From: Irpex lacteus
Taxonomy: Eukaryota; Basidiomycota; Agaricomycetes; Polyporales; Irpicaceae
Assembly: GCA_001986395.2 (NCBI GenBank)
Contig: MQVO02000001.1
Coordinates: 992,001 to 1,056,000, forward strand
DNA length: 64,000 nucleotides
Direction of reading: 5' to 3'
Shown here: in pieces, positions 1-12,375 of the stretch
Numbering within the stretch: position 1 is the first letter of the stretch
Layout: each line of letters opens with the position of its first letter
Made by a program: the position numbers and the translations under genes
The notes under the pieces: model-generated
Told to the model about the DNA's origin: nothing
Database searches by the model: none
The model's input: the letters and a program-made list of their open reading frames with translations, nothing else

Positions 1-497
1 TGCCGTACGGAAGATAATCAGTGGAAGGGAAGGGCACGCGTGTGAGTATAACTTGCCTACGGTGGTCAAATTAGCTGGAAGTAACGTCTTCGACATCCCT
101 GACCATACGAGCTGTCAAATGTCAAGGAAGCTTCTAAGCATGATTTTGTCGCGCTAGCGGCACGAAACACCAAGATTGACTTCCAGATACCCTCAGAGAG
201 CCCGGCGGGTCATTGCGGTGGCGTCGAGCTCTCCTTGATGGCCGTTTGGTCAGACAATCTCTCCGAATGCCTACAGCAAGATCACCTATTAGTAAAGGAA
301 GTGAGTTAAGGTATGATTGATGTTGCGTCAACAGGCCGAAGACTGTCGGGAGAGTGCAGGCTGTTAATTGACTGAAAGTGCCACCAGGTATCGAGTGTTA
401 CAGTGCACGGTATATTCTGGAAACAACAAAACGGTGAGAGTAAAAATACAACATGATAAGATAAGTATAGATATGTTCCAATTCCGATACACAGACC
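1..497. other. left edge, no gene supported
   Basis: Only short open frames without ATG support or conserved motifs are seen here. The stretch probably holds the 3' untranslated region of the minus-strand gene that stops at 498, plus intergenic sequence. Confidence 0.5.
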
Positions 498-1976
498 CTA
501 CTTCTTGCGCACTACCTTTGCAACCGAGCGTCCAGCATTACCGGAATCGGCGTCCAACTTGCGCTTCTTGTTCGAGCTGGAAGTGTTCTTCACGAGCGAC
601 TTTGGTGTAGGACGAATATCTTCAGGAAGAACGCGTCGAGTGCCGTAAATCTCATTTGGATCCTCCTATTTACAGCGCATATTAGCCAACCTATGCGAAC
701 ACTACGGAGAATGAACTATACCTCGGCACCGATCAGCAGTTGGTCGTCCTCGTCCTCGTCTTCTTCTTCGTCTATCTCGACGTAGGGTTTACTCTTGATA
801 GATGACCGCCTGGGTCGCAAATTTTCTGCCTTCTTACTAGGCTGCCACTCCGAGTCGTCAGAAGCCAAAGCGTTCTCCTCATCGCTGTTCATTTCCTCCT
901 TGACCGGAACCTCAACGATGGCGTGTACTCGACGAATAAACTGTGGACGCGGCGGCGAAGGAGCCTGATAGTCGGGATAGTCGTTACGAGGAGCTGATGC
1001 TCTCGGAGTAGGTGGCGCCCTGGGCACTACGGCACTTGGTCTCTTCTTCGGCCTGGCTACTGGAGCGTCGCGTGTCGTCTCTTTCGCTGGAGGCTGGTGC
1101 TCGACATAGGTGCGTTCCCGATCTGTACCGTTCTGCGCGGCACTGGGCTTGGATTTAGCTTTACGAGGAGGCGGCATGGGCTCTTCATCATCATCACTAG
1201 GCACGTTGGGCATGCTTGGGCGCGGTTTGCGGCTCGTGTTGGATGGCTGCTTTCGCGTTGGTGGTTCAACTGGCTCAGGGATCCACGTCGATGCACGTGC
1301 CGTTCGTTCTGTTGCATTCTATTGAGAAGTTATAAGCATGGACGCAAGGACTCTCCCGCGTATGCGCACCTGAAGTTGCTCTGCCATCAGCTCGTCCACG
1401 CGCGATGACAAGCGCGAACGTTCTTGTTCAGTCCGCAAGTACTGGTCTTTCCAGTCCTGCAACTCCCTTCTTGCGGTTTCCAGTTGACTCTTCCACTGCA
1501 TTACCTCGTCGCGTAGCTGGACGATGGTTTCCGCTTGGTGCTTGATCTAGAAGAGGAGTTGTGAGCATCAGTGGAAGGAATAAACGCGTTGTGCTCACAG
1601 TCAGCTCAGACTTCTCCAACTAAAGACCATTCATGAGCACACGGACAACTGATCAGCAAGACCGTACACACCGAAGTCTTTAGCATCTCCCCTTGACGCT
1701 CCCAATCTTTCTCCTGCAGTTGCGTCTTATTCATAAACTTCATGTTCTTGCTATGCTCGCGTCTCATATCTGCTACTTCAGCTTGTGCGCGTGCAACTTC
1801 AAGCTTCGCCTCTTCTTCGACGGCCGCGAACTGGACAAACGACGCGTGAGATCGCGAACGTAGACAGAAACATGAAAGGCACTGACTGCAAGACTTGCGG
1901 CTTTCGTAAAGGCATTAACAGCGTCTGCGAGGATCGCTGAGGGTGTGTTGTTGCTGGTAGATGCTTTGGGTGCCAT
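498..1976 (-). CDS. coiled-coil protein with acidic and basic C-terminal tracts
   Basis: No function is recognised. ATG is at 1976; about six exons give roughly 380 residues. After a short N-terminus (MAPKASTSNN...), an exon beginning FAAVEEEAKLEV opens a long charged coiled coil of about 120 residues, rich in E, K, Q and R. A Pro/Ser/Arg-rich disordered region follows, then an acidic tract (EIDEEEDEDEDD). The last exon (665-498), joined across a GT-AG intron at 721-666, reads EDPNEIYGTRRVLPEDIRP and ends in a KKRKLD nuclear-localisation-like motif and KKVVRKK-type basic residues. A nuclear or spindle-associated structural protein is plausible but is inference only. It diverges from the OGFr-domain gene, with about 265 bases between the two starts. 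Confidence 0.7.
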
Positions 1977-2240
1977 GTTTACGGCAGCCGAACTCGGTTA
2001 TCCAAAGTGTTATTGACGTCCTCGGCTCGAGGTGATGGGCGTTGAGAGTAAGAACCGCGCGACGCGTTCAACAAACGAGATCGTGATCGTTTCAAACTCC
2101 GATTGTAATGACCTTCCCTTTTCAGAAATCCTGGTAATTACAAGCGCTCTTTGGCTTTCTTACGTTTCCTTATCGTTGTTTCATTCCATTTGTTACTCGC
2201 TGAGAAGGCGGATTACACCTCATCCCAGCCACTCACCTGC

Positions 2241-3222
2241 ATGCTCGTTCGCACACTACATCGTTCTAAGCACCTCTTCCGTCGCCCTACATCTCGTCCA
2301 CTTACTACAGGAATGTCAAATATCCCTCACGATGTCCGCATGTTCTTGGCTGGATACCCTGATCTAGACGATGATCCAACTCAGAACAAGAACTTTGAGT
2401 TCTACTCAAATAAGCGTCGATGCCAACCAGACGGTGTCCTCATTGACGAGATTCACGAAGAGTAAGCTGCCACCCACACATGAGGCTCACAGGGGTTATA
2501 CTCATTGCGCTACATCTTCTTATAGATGGCAAGGAGATTATGATACGTTAGAATATAATCACGGCTTCATACAATGGCTGTAGGACATTGCGTCACCCCG
2601 CTACACTTCACGAAAGCCGACACATCCCTCAGCTTCCCCATACAGGAGCACGGAGTCAACTACCAAGCACAGCCCCTCCAGCCGCACGAAATAGAAGCGA
2701 TGACCGCAGACGAGGAGATTATTGAACGTGTGATCAAGTCCTATCGCCTCATGCTTGACTTCTACGGCATGCAACTCCAAACGCCCGACACTGGCCTCCT
2801 GACGCGTAGCGAACCTGCGTCGAAGTGTCGTAAACGGTATCAGAACCTGCTCCGTGAGTTACACCTCTCACTGTCCTTGTGAAGATCGAATCACTCACCA
2901 GCCACAAGACGCGCCTCACAATAACCTCCGCATCTCACGCATCCTCAAGAGCCTCTCCGAGTTTGGACTGGAACGTCTGAACGCAGGGTTCATTTTGCAC
3001 GTTCTGAACGAGCAAAGTGAACACAACAAGCTCAACAGTACGACGTTGATCCAGAGTATGGATCGATGGTGGGCAAACTGCATCCGAGATGACGAGGAAA
3101 GGAAGTGGGTGGGAGAGCTGATCAAGAGGGTAAGAACCGACGAGGACTTCGTGTTCACGAGGGACTTGTATATCCTGGCAATAGATCGACGTGTGGAGAC
3201 AGGAAAGCTCAGCATCGAGTAG
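2241..3222 (+). CDS. opioid growth factor receptor (OGFr) domain protein
   Basis: Four exons give about 269 residues: 2241-2461, 2526-2579, 2633 to about 2852, and about 2908-3222. The protein carries the OGFr conserved domain over most of its length: a YPDLDDDPTQN start, NKRRCQPDGVLIDEIHEEW, the hallmark GDYDTLEYNHGFIQWLFPI split over two introns, and LRISRILKSLSEFGLERLNAGF further on. In animals the family binds enkephalin at the nuclear envelope; the fungal role is unknown. The last acceptor (AAG) is unusual, so that junction is less certain. Two in-frame starts exist. ATG 2241 adds 24 Arg/Ser/Thr-rich residues that resemble a mitochondrial presequence; ATG 2313 starts just before the domain. 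Its stop lies 36 bases from the stop of the convergent GSKIP-type gene. Confidence 0.88.
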
Positions 3223-3258
3223 TGTAGTGGTCTGAAAGGGCGATATTCATCCATACGC

Positions 3259-3617
3259 TCAATGGGAAGCCTCTAGGCTAGCCAACTTGCTAAGTAGTTC
3301 TGCGTGTCTGGCCTCTGCGTATCTAGGGCTGACGGCGTGCAGAGCATCTTCCACACTTTCATATACTTCTCTATGCCCCACAATCTGTACAATACAATGT
3401 GTAAGATAGAAATACGATGCGATAGCTTGTAACACACCTGATACCCTCGAGCAGTCAACGTGATGACCACACTCGTGCCTTCCAACAGGTAAATCTCAGC
3501 CGAAGCCTCAAGCTCTTTGTCGCTCTTCTCCTTTATCGCATACCCTCGAATCGCCGACCCTTGCTCAGCCAAGATCTGCGCGAGCTCTTTCGAGGCAAAG
3601 TTTGGAGGTGAGGACAT
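3259..3617 (-). CDS. GSKIP-domain (DUF727-type) small protein
   Basis: Two exons (3617-3438 and 3384-3259) joined across a 53-base GT-AG intron give 101 residues. The unspliced frame would run into a false C-terminus. The spliced frame gives a TSVVITLTARGYQ strand followed by VGHREVYESVEDALHAVSP and a final RYAEARHAELLSKL helix, ending LEASH. This hydrophobic strand, 'ESVEDALHAVSP' helix and C-terminal helix are the signature of the GSK3-beta interaction protein domain. It is also found in small stand-alone fungal proteins of about 100 residues and, in larger form, in Clu proteins. In animals GSKIP binds GSK3 and PKA; which partners it has here is unknown. It shares a 290-base divergent promoter with the Vps45 gene. 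Confidence 0.8.
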
Positions 3618-3906
3618 GGAATTGATGGTGGCAGTCTGAGATCAAGCTTTCGAGACGATCAAAGCGCCCTATCTCACCACCTCGCTCTCTACCGTCATTC
3701 CAAGCTCGAGCTGCTCAGCACCACCATCCCAACGCACAAAATATAACATATAATATCCGCGAATACGAGTCTGAGGAAGCCGGACTTGCCCCTTTCGATT
3801 ATCCGACGCGGCTTGCAAGACGGCTGACATCCGCAGTCCGACCCGCGAACCGACCACCAACCGTCAGCCAACTCCCAGCCTCCCGGAGTAGAAGCCAACC
3901 AGCAAG

Positions 3907-6390
3907 ATGGACGTCGTCAAAGCCGTTGAGACGTACATCACGAAGATGGTGTCGACACCGAACGCGATGAAGGTGTTATTGCTGGACACGCACACTGTAC
4001 GTCTCCTGAACTATCATTGTGGAATGAATGCTGAGGCGGGGTATGCAATAGACACCAATTGTGTCCCTCGCGTCGACGCAGTCTACGCTACTGTCGCATC
4101 AAGTTTACCTTACGGATAGGATAGATAACAAGAAGCGAGAGCGAATGGCACACATGAAGTGTGTCTGTTTCCTACAACCAAGCGATGACAGCCTCGAAGC
4201 TCTCGAGACTGAACTCAAGGAGCCCAAGTACGGGGAATATTATCTCTGTCAGTAGGTGTCCCTTCATTCTCTCTCCTCCATCATTCTGACTTTACTGCCA
4301 TCTCATAGACTTCAGCAACATCCTAAGTAAGACCTCAATCGAACGTCTCGCGGACGTTGACGAGTACGAAGTCGTCCGGGAAGTACAGGTCAGCGCGCTT
4401 TCTCCACTTTACTGTGTACCGCCTAAACCCAATGATTTCTCAAACACAAGGAATACTTTGCAGATTACGCACCCATACTCCCGTCGCTGTTCTCCCTGAA
4501 TTACGCGCCGTCGAATACTCGACCGCTGTATGGGTCGTCACCGAATACGTGGGACCCAGCAGCTCTGGATCGCTCGGTGCAGGGATTGATTGCTGTACTA
4601 TTGAGCTTGAAGAAGAAGCCTGTGATCAGGTACGAGAAGTCGAGTCCTATGGCGAAGAAGTTGGGTGTGGAGGTCCAGGTGAGTGTCAACAATATCCAAA
4701 CCGAGATGTGGAGGAGGTGTTGATGGAAAGTAGCATCGAATACAAACGGAATCATCTCTGTTTGACTTCCGTGGAACTCAAGTGCCCCCATTATTGCTGA
4801 TATTGGACAGACGCAACGATCCTGTCACGCCTCTACTCTCTCAATGGACTTATCAAGCGATGGTACACGAACTCCTGGGTATTCAGAACGGGCGTGTGGA
4901 TTTGAGCTTAGTGCCTGACATACGACCCGAACTCAAAGTATGTCGTCAATACAGTACCTACGACTCTTTGCCTGATGCTTGTCTACCAGGAAATAACCCT
5001 CACCCCATCAACCGACCCCTTCTTTCAAGCTCATCATCTAGCCACCTTTGGTGACCTGGGCACCTCGCTAAAGTCATACGTCCAATCCTATCAATCCCAT
5101 TCTCTTGCAAACAACCCCTCTTCCATCAACTCTATTAGTGATATGAAGCGGTTTGTCGAGGAGTATCCCGAGTTCCGGAAGCTGGGCGGGAACGTTAGCA
5201 AGCATGTCGCTTTGGTCGGAGAACTCAGTAGGTTGGTGGACAGGGATAAGTTGCTTGAGATTGGAGAGGTTGAACAGGGTTTAGCGACTGGGTCGGGAGC
5301 AGACCTCAAGGTGAGTGAGGATGAGTTGAGAATGAAGACGTTGCCCTGATTTCTTTGTAGAGTGTGCAAGCAGTCATCACTAATTCAGCAGTTCCAGCGT
5401 GGAATAAACTGCGCGTAGTGATGCTCTATGCCATACGATACCAGAAGTCTCAGGCAAACAGCGTGGCGTCTTTGATCAATTTGGCTCTAGAGAATGGTGT
5501 CTCTCGTGAAGATGCACAGGTAGGTCCATAGCTGTCACCTGTGCGCAGTGTAGTGCTGACACCTTGAAGCTTGTTTATGTGATTCTAAATATTGCAGGCT
5601 CGGATCAAAGGCAGGAGGACCTTTTCTCTGCTGAAACATTACTTGCCAAGGGTAGATCGGCGCTGAAGGGCTTGAAAGTGCGTTTGCCAGTATTTCAAGA
5701 ATCTCGTATACTCACCATGCTCTCCATATAGGGTGTTGAAAACGTATACATGCAACATACCCCTCATCTGTCTCAAACTCTTGAAAACTTGCTGCGGGGC
5801 CGTTTGCGAGACACTAATTTCCCGTTCTTGGAGGGTGCTGGGCCGAATGCAGGCTTACAACGGTGAGTTGGAGAGGCCTCGTCAAAGATATATCGCTGAC
5901 TTGATGCGCTTTAGCCCACAAGACGTTATTGTCTTTATGGTAGGGGGCACGACCTACGAGGAAGCTCGAACAGTCTCGCTTCTCAACCAAGAATCCGCAT
6001 CCAGCGGCTCCTATGCACCTGGCACGCGGATTCTGCTTGGCGGGACATATGTCCATAACTCGTCCAGGTGTGTGTCCACGTCTATGTCAGCCTCCCGCTC
6101 ACCTGACATTTTCCGTTAGCTTCGTCGAGATGATCCGACAAGCGTCGACGAACTGGCCGTCGTCCGTTTTCGAGCCGCCCCCGGAGTCAGCCAACAACAT
6201 GCCTTCTCTGAATCTAAACCTCGGCGGCGTCAATGTCAGCCTCGGAGGTCGCGGAGGTACAGGGGTGTATAGGACGAGTGGGGAGGGTCCGGTCGGTGTT
6301 AGCGTGCAGGCTGACGGTATACGCGATGGTGTGAAGAGCTTGATAGGAAAGGTGCGACAGGGCGTAGACCGGATTGCGTCCCAGCAGTAG
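3907..6390 (+). CDS. VPS45: vacuolar protein sorting protein Vps45 (Sec1/Munc18 family)
   Basis: A multi-exon gene of about 620 residues. It starts [14 protein letters not shown], and after the first intron continues [20 protein letters not shown], the Vps45 hallmark. Later exons carry the Sec1 core: [15 protein letters not shown] with the conserved RRx[38 protein letters not shown], and [12 protein letters not shown] near the C-terminus. SM proteins of this class chaperone the SNARE complex built on the syntaxin Tlg2/Pep12 for vesicle fusion at the trans-Golgi and endosome. The C-terminus extends past the usual end with a Gly/Asn-rich stretch of about 60 residues ([14 protein letters not shown] and onward) ending RIASQQ. 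Start ATG 3907 matches the family N-terminus. Confidence 0.93.
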
Positions 6391-6790
6391 CAGTAGTTGT
6401 ATACCCCACACCTGGCTGTTTAGTAGGCGAATAATTCTTCGAATAATGCTTGAACTTCTTGTACGGGCAAACGTCGAGAAAACGACGGTGATAGCGTTGT
6501 GAAGGATATCCCCGGTCTGCCTTCGTTGGAAGGAGGGATCAGTTCCGCTGCACGAGGTAGGCGATCATGTGCATCAATGACACGTCGTCCATAACTCTCG
6601 TGCGCGCGTCTGTTGCCTTATACTCACTCTCGACCTGCAAGTACTTGAAGCTCGGCTCAGCTAGCCTCAGCTCTTGCTTTCCTCTCCTTTTATCTCTTTA
6701 TACAACCCTCCTTGCGTGGAAGCGAGCGAGCGACTTTCTGTGTTTCTCTGGTAGTTTGGGCTCTTTGGTTGCCGACGAATTGAAGCTGCG
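6391..6790. other. intergenic, VPS45 3' flank and ERV46 promoter
   Basis: No coding signal. The stretch before the ERV46 start has many C/T runs (about 6,660-6,720), which is common near fungal transcription starts. Confidence 0.4.
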
Positions 6791-8517
6791 ATGGCGAAGG
6801 GCGTGTTTGGTGCTTTGAAGGGCTTGGATGCCTTTGGCAAGGTGGGTGACCTACTGAGTCTACGCGGTTAGCCAGAGCGGAACGGCTGACATGTCGGTTA
6901 TGATCGAAAGACTATGGAGGACGTGAAGGTGAAGACGCGGACGGGTGCTTTTCGTACGTCTAGAGTTCTAGTCACGACCAGTTCGTCGTACGTACATACT
7001 AATGTTAATGTACAGTGACACTCATCTCGGCCGCACTTATTCTGGCAATAACGACTATGGAGTTCTTCGACTACCGACGTGTAACTATGGACACTTCGAT
7101 ACAGGTTGACAAGAGCCGAGGAGAGAAGTTGACCGTGAAGATCAACTTGACGTTCCCCAGAGTACCTTGCTACCGTGCGTATCTCCTTTGTCTACACTCA
7201 AATACGGTATTCAAAGGAGACATAACATAGTCCTCTCTCTGGATGTCATGGACATCTCCGGCGAGACTCAATCTGACATAACACACTCAATTACGAAACT
7301 CCGTCTTGGAGAGAACGGTATCCCCGTACCCGGCTCACGGATACAAGAGCTGCAGAATGATATCGACAAAATCAACGAGCAACGGCAGAATGGATACTGC
7401 GGCTCGTGTTACGGCGGTCTGGAGCCTGAAGGTGGATGCTGCAACACGTGCGAGGACGTCAGGCAGGCCTATGTCAACCGCGGTTGGAGTTTCAATAACC
7501 CAGATGCGATCGAGCAGGTGCGTCAGCCTCCTAAAGCGCGTCTCTGATATTAGCTCACAGGAAACCGCGCATAGTGCGTGCAAGAGGGCTGGTCAGAGAA
7601 GTTGCATGAACAGGCACACGAGGGATGCAACATCGCTGGTATCGTTCGTGTGAACAAGGTCGTCGGAAACATCCACTTCTCTCCCGGTCGCTCGTTCCGC
7701 ACGGCAGCGCAGAACATCTACGAGCTCGTTCCCTACCTGAAGGAGGACGGCAACCGCCATGACTTCTCGCATACTATCCAGACGTTCGCTTTCGAGGGTG
7801 ACGATGAGTTCGACTTCGATAAGGCTAAGAGAGGTCTGGAATTGAAGAAGTCCCTTGGTGTCATCAACCCGCTTGACGGTACCAGCTTGAAGGTTCGCGC
7901 TTTGATAATCATGACGCACAAACAAGATACTTATCTAGTGAATGCGTTGTGGTAGACGTCCAAGGCGCAATATATGTTCCAATACTTCCTCAAGGTGGTC
8001 TCTACACAATTCAGGACTCTCGATGGCAAAGTTGTACGTGCTTATCCACACCTCGATTTCCTAGACCCGTCTGAACGTTGCACCAGATCAATACACACCA
8101 ATACAGTGCGACACACTTCGAGCGTGATTTGACGAAGGGCCTGGCTGAGAACAACAACGCTGGCGTACACGTTATGCACGGAATGACTGGCATCCCTGGT
8201 AAGTCGACTGTGCCATTTAGAGAACAGGCGATGACTAAACCATATATTCCAGGTGCCTTCTTCAACTACGAAATCTCCCCCATCCTGATCGTCCACCAAG
8301 AGACCCGCCAATCTTTCGCGCACTTCCTCACATCGTGAGTTTTCCTCGTATACCCTATACAACTATTCAATGATCTCACAATACTGCCCGTAGGACATGC
8401 GCCATCGTCGGAGGAGTCCTCACCGTAGCCTCACTCATCGACAGCGCGCTCTTCGCTACCAGCAAGCACCTCAAGAAGGCCGGCGCTAGCTCGTACACGA
8501 ACGGAAAACTCATGTAG
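6791..8517 (+). CDS. ERV46: ER-Golgi cargo receptor Erv46/ERGIC3
   Basis: A spliced gene with about eight exons and roughly 410 residues. It begins MAKGVFGALKGLDAFGK, with the ERGIC N-terminal domain and the first membrane span (TLISAALILAITTMEFFDY) after intron 2. The lumenal COPII-coated ERV domain follows, with LLSLDVMDISGE, a Cys cluster YCGSCYG...GGCCNTC that includes CxxC pairs, EGCNIAGIVRVNKVVGN, and the NTHQYSATHFER motif. A second span (FLTSTCAIVGGVLTVASLIDS) is near the C-terminus, which ends SYTNGKLM. Family knowledge: Erv46 pairs with Erv41 and cycles between ER and Golgi in COPII/COPI vesicles to retrieve ER proteins. Stop TAG is at 8515-8517. Confidence 0.93.
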
Positions 8518-11081
8518 ACGGCAGCCACGTTACAGCTTTCGCATCTCACTGTGTTCTACTTCATATTGCATTTCGGGATTTTCATTTATGCTATCTAATG
8601 TACCATCAGGATTCTGTAGGAGGCTGACATGCAGGACCTCGAGACGATCGCCGCGTCAGCCACTTGCTTGCTGCTGAGGGAAGATAGACGAAACGGCTGT
8701 TCCGCGATATCCTCCAGAACTTCTGTGTCAGCCATCCGGATCCCAAATCCCGAGTGAAGGCAGTTTGAGGTTGACATGTTGACAACCCGACCCAGTACAG
8801 TCGTACACGACGTCAGAAATAGGATACACTCCTCTTGTGAGACTGATTTGAACACTCACATACAGTGAACACATGCATACCCCTCCCTTGCATCTCTGCT
8901 GCTCATCCAAGTGACCTCCCACAAAGGGAACATGTTTCCAAAAATTGTGTTTACGACAGCCACAGAGTGACCTGAGGGTTGATTCCGCCCATACGCAAAG
9001 ATACGGCGACTCGCGAATGAACTCAGTGACAAAGGTCGTGCGAGTCTGTTCCACGGATATCTCGCATAGTTTCCCATCTCCAATAGTAGGATGCGCATAG
9101 TAGTATCGCCGTCGTCTCCGACGGCGCAAGTTTTTGGTCGCTTTCGCGACCTCGGTTGCTCAGAGAGGCGACTAAAAGTCACCAAAGGGAACTATGTTAC
9201 AGATAGGTGTTACGACGCAACGTAGACATTGCCAGCAGTTGCCCGCTACGCTACCGACGCGGCACCACCCCTCGCTACAGTGCATGAAAGCACTTCAAGG
9301 CAGGTCGTCGGGGATCTGTACCGCGATCAGCGGCGAACTTCGAGTTCGAGTGTCGTTTAAGACTCGGTCTTGCTCAGACCGCGCTTCGGGGCATATTTTC
9401 AGGACATCTACTCGCGAGAAGAAACGCACGGAGCGTTCTGTGTGTGGCGAGTATCGCAAGCTTGCGACTGTCGTGGTACAGTGGAAAGGGAGTTGGTCGC
9501 CGTTTCGAGTCTATATACGCCGCGTGCTGGTTTTCTCACGCCGCCATTTATCGATCGCGAGCAGTAATATCTAGAGTAACAGCGTACCTGCAGGCAATTG
9601 CCACACATTTATACAACTACAAGTATCATCAAGGCAGTCTGCAGTCCGATGATTCAAGCCCTATATATATTCATCTTCCTTGTCACAACAGAATTGAGTG
9701 CCGCACCCACGAGAGGTGTCTAGAAGTCCAAAAATTGTCCATAACACAACAGCCCAAAGCAGTCCACATTCGGCTTCACCACACAGCTCGAAGCTGCACA
9801 GTGACCCGCGAATGACACTGAATGGTCCAACATAGCGCAGAGCACACAAACATGTCTCGTGAAGACACCCCTCGTTTGCCTCAGCTCGCGCATAAGCAAA
9901 CATACTCCCGCACCGATAACTCCTCAGTGTAGATCACCAGCGGCATATCTTTGTAAACGCGATGGATGACCCCATCTCGCACATTCCGCATCAAGTGCCA
10001 ATATAGGTACCAAGAACTGGCTAACGGATATTACGTGTGAATACGGGGACCCACGCGCTGTATTCTCACACCTGAAGGTGACCTGCATCAAGGATAGGCT
10101 CTGATAGAGCACTGAATGCTCTGTGTGCAAGCGGCCGGTTTGAGTTGCCTCAACTGTCCTGGAGACATGATAGAGTGCTGTCGAGAATGGATGAACGCAC
10201 AAAGGGACCAACGACTTCTTACAACGCCGTCCAACAGCGCCGTAAGAAAGTCTATGTGATCTTCTGCCAACCGGACCCCATAAGCCGACACAGCCGTTCT
10301 CTGAAGCTTCAGTTGCCCATAGCCCGTCGTCGAACAGCTTTGGTGCATCGGGTTGAGAGTACGGTACCGGGACTATCCCAAGGTCCTGATAAGAACCTCT
10401 TCGGGTTTACTGGCAAAGAAGGAAAGGGACCGAGCTTGCCCGCGAGATGGGACACACCACTAAAAGGGTGTCCAGTGTGAGACGGACATCGCAGGCTTGG
10501 GCTGTTGTGGTTGAGGAAGGAAAGGCGAACGAGTCTTGCGCAGCTTTTATGTACAACGGGTTGACGTAACAAGAAGATTGATTGTTTCCCGATAAGTAGC
10601 GTAGCATAACAGGTCGCGAGATGAGCGAGCCTTATGATACAACCCAGGACTGGCTCGGACAGCGAGTGTTTGAGCCAGAGAGAATTGGAACGATGAGGGA
10701 GGGTACTTAGGTTGAAAGGTGTAGATTGCAGACCGTTGATTACGAAATTCATTATGACTTCTTCTTTCGGATGCGCGGCTTCCCTCTTCCACTCACCATG
10801 TCCGACATGTTCGTAGCTCATTCAGGTATCGTACAAGTAATATGACCCAGAACTCTGTCCTTCTGCTGCTTTGAGCTGACAAAACCAACAGTGAACGGGC
10901 AATACACGCAGCGTACATTCAAAACTCTAGGTCATATCCGAGTTTGTCGGCGTATTTTTGGTCATGCAGCGGACTTTTTACGCTGCTCTGGGGAGGTATA
11001 AGAGACCAAAGGAAGGCCAATATACCATAGCAGACTCGCTATACACCTCATCCTATTTATACATCCATCATCTAGCATCCA
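8518..11081. other. 2.6 kb stretch without a supported gene
   Basis: The longest open frames (for example 170 codons on the minus strand ending at 10309, and 133 codons ending at 8728) have no recognisable motif and no flanking exons that extend them. A TATAAG box sits at 10997, just before the SDR gene at 11082. Nothing else can be supported. Confidence 0.45.
10997..11002 (+). promoter_or_regulatory. TATA-like box of the SDR gene
   Basis: TATAAG lies 85 bases before the ATG at 11082, a normal distance for a fungal TATA element. Confidence 0.45.
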
Positions 11082-11958
11082 ATGGCCGCACCATCGCTTC
11101 AAGGCAAGGTTGCTCTTGTCACAGGCTCCTCTCGTGGCATTGGCGCAGCCCTTGCGAAAGGTCTTGCTGCAGACGGAGCATCCGTTGTCATAAACTACCA
11201 CAGTAATGTCGATGCCGCCACCGCTCTGGTCAACGACATAAACTCTTCTACGCCCGGCAAAGCCATCTCTCTCAAAGGCAATGTGTCGTCTGTCGCAGAT
11301 GCACAAGCTCTTGTCGAGGAGACGGTCAAGCAGCTTGGAAAGCTCGACATCTTGGTGCTGAATGCGGGTGAGAGCACTGACGGTGCTCTGAAGGACATCG
11401 AGGAGAAGACTTTCGACGATTATTTCGATATAAATGTCAAAGTCCCTCTTTTCATGGTGAAAAGCGCGAGTCAGCACCTGCAGCCTGGTAAGCTAAAACT
11501 TCGACTTATGTATCGCTCGCGGCGTTTAATCACTCGTTACTTACAGGTGGCAGAGTCTTCTTCATCTCTACCGCTCTCACCAAGTACAGCGGCGTACCTC
11601 CCAATCTGCTCCTATACGCCTCCACCAAGGGAGCAATCGAGCAAATTACGCGTGTACTCGCGAAGGACCTTGGCTCGCGGGGAATCACCGTCAACGCTAT
11701 CGCCCCAGGACCAATCAATACAGAGCTGCTTACAGCTGGACGGTCCGAGCAGGTGTTGCAGTTCTTTGCGAATTTGCACCCGGCAAAGAGGGTTGGGGAA
11801 CCGGGTGAGGTTGCGTCTATTGTTGCGCTGTTGGCAAGGGAGGAGGCCGGATGGGTGAATGGACAGACGATTCTTGTCAATGGGGTGAGTGAACTCTGTA
11901 TATCTGAAACGGGAGATAAACTTATCCAGAGTCGCATTCCCAGGGGTACGTAGTTTAA
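11082..11958 (+). CDS. short-chain dehydrogenase/reductase (3-oxoacyl-ACP reductase-like)
   Basis: Three exons give about 252 residues, a typical length for a classical SDR. Visible are the Rossmann TGSSRGIGAALA cofactor loop, LVLNAG, S-T-A then YASTKGAIEQ (the catalytic Ser/Tyr/Lys set with YxxxK), and NAIAPGPINTE. The first intron splits Q-P-G|GR. The last intron is best ended at 11943, which gives the classic SDR terminus VNGGYVV and stop TAA at 11956-11958; an earlier acceptor would give an atypical tail. The substrate is unknown. A paralog with the same two intron positions lies on the minus strand at 24463-25367. Confidence 0.9.
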
Positions 11959-12375
11959 CGTAGACATGTTGAGAACTTGAACTATTGTAATTCAAGGCGG
12001 ACATCGTATAAATGCCCGTTTCTCGCCGAATCCCAGTTGCCTTGTCCAGTTGTTGAATGTAATGCGCCAGCCACAATATACTTTTACCTATAGCTAGCAC
12101 GACGCACTGTGAATACACCATGATGCGAATGCGTCGGTATATACTTGCAAACGGACGTCAAATGGTACCAGATGTTTAAGGAGTTGAGGCAGCTGCATGA
12201 TTTGGCGTGTTCGCAGTCGTTTCGCGACAAGTCACAAGGTTGGGAAATCGACATGAGTATTGACAGCAGCGACCTTCGCAGTCACTGACCTCAGCCCCGT
12301 TGGAGACCAAATAGCTCTTCGTAAACAAACTCGTAATAGTCAAACATCATATCTTTCCTCCGGTACCTCTACTCC
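11959..12375. other. intergenic between SDR and PalI/SUR7-type gene
   Basis: A convergent 3' region of about 400 bases. No coding signal or RNA gene was recognised. Confidence 0.4.

Noticed and set aside
10309..10821. 170-codon minus-strand open frame
   Set aside because: No motif, no ATG context, no exon chain, and the opposite strand is equally open.
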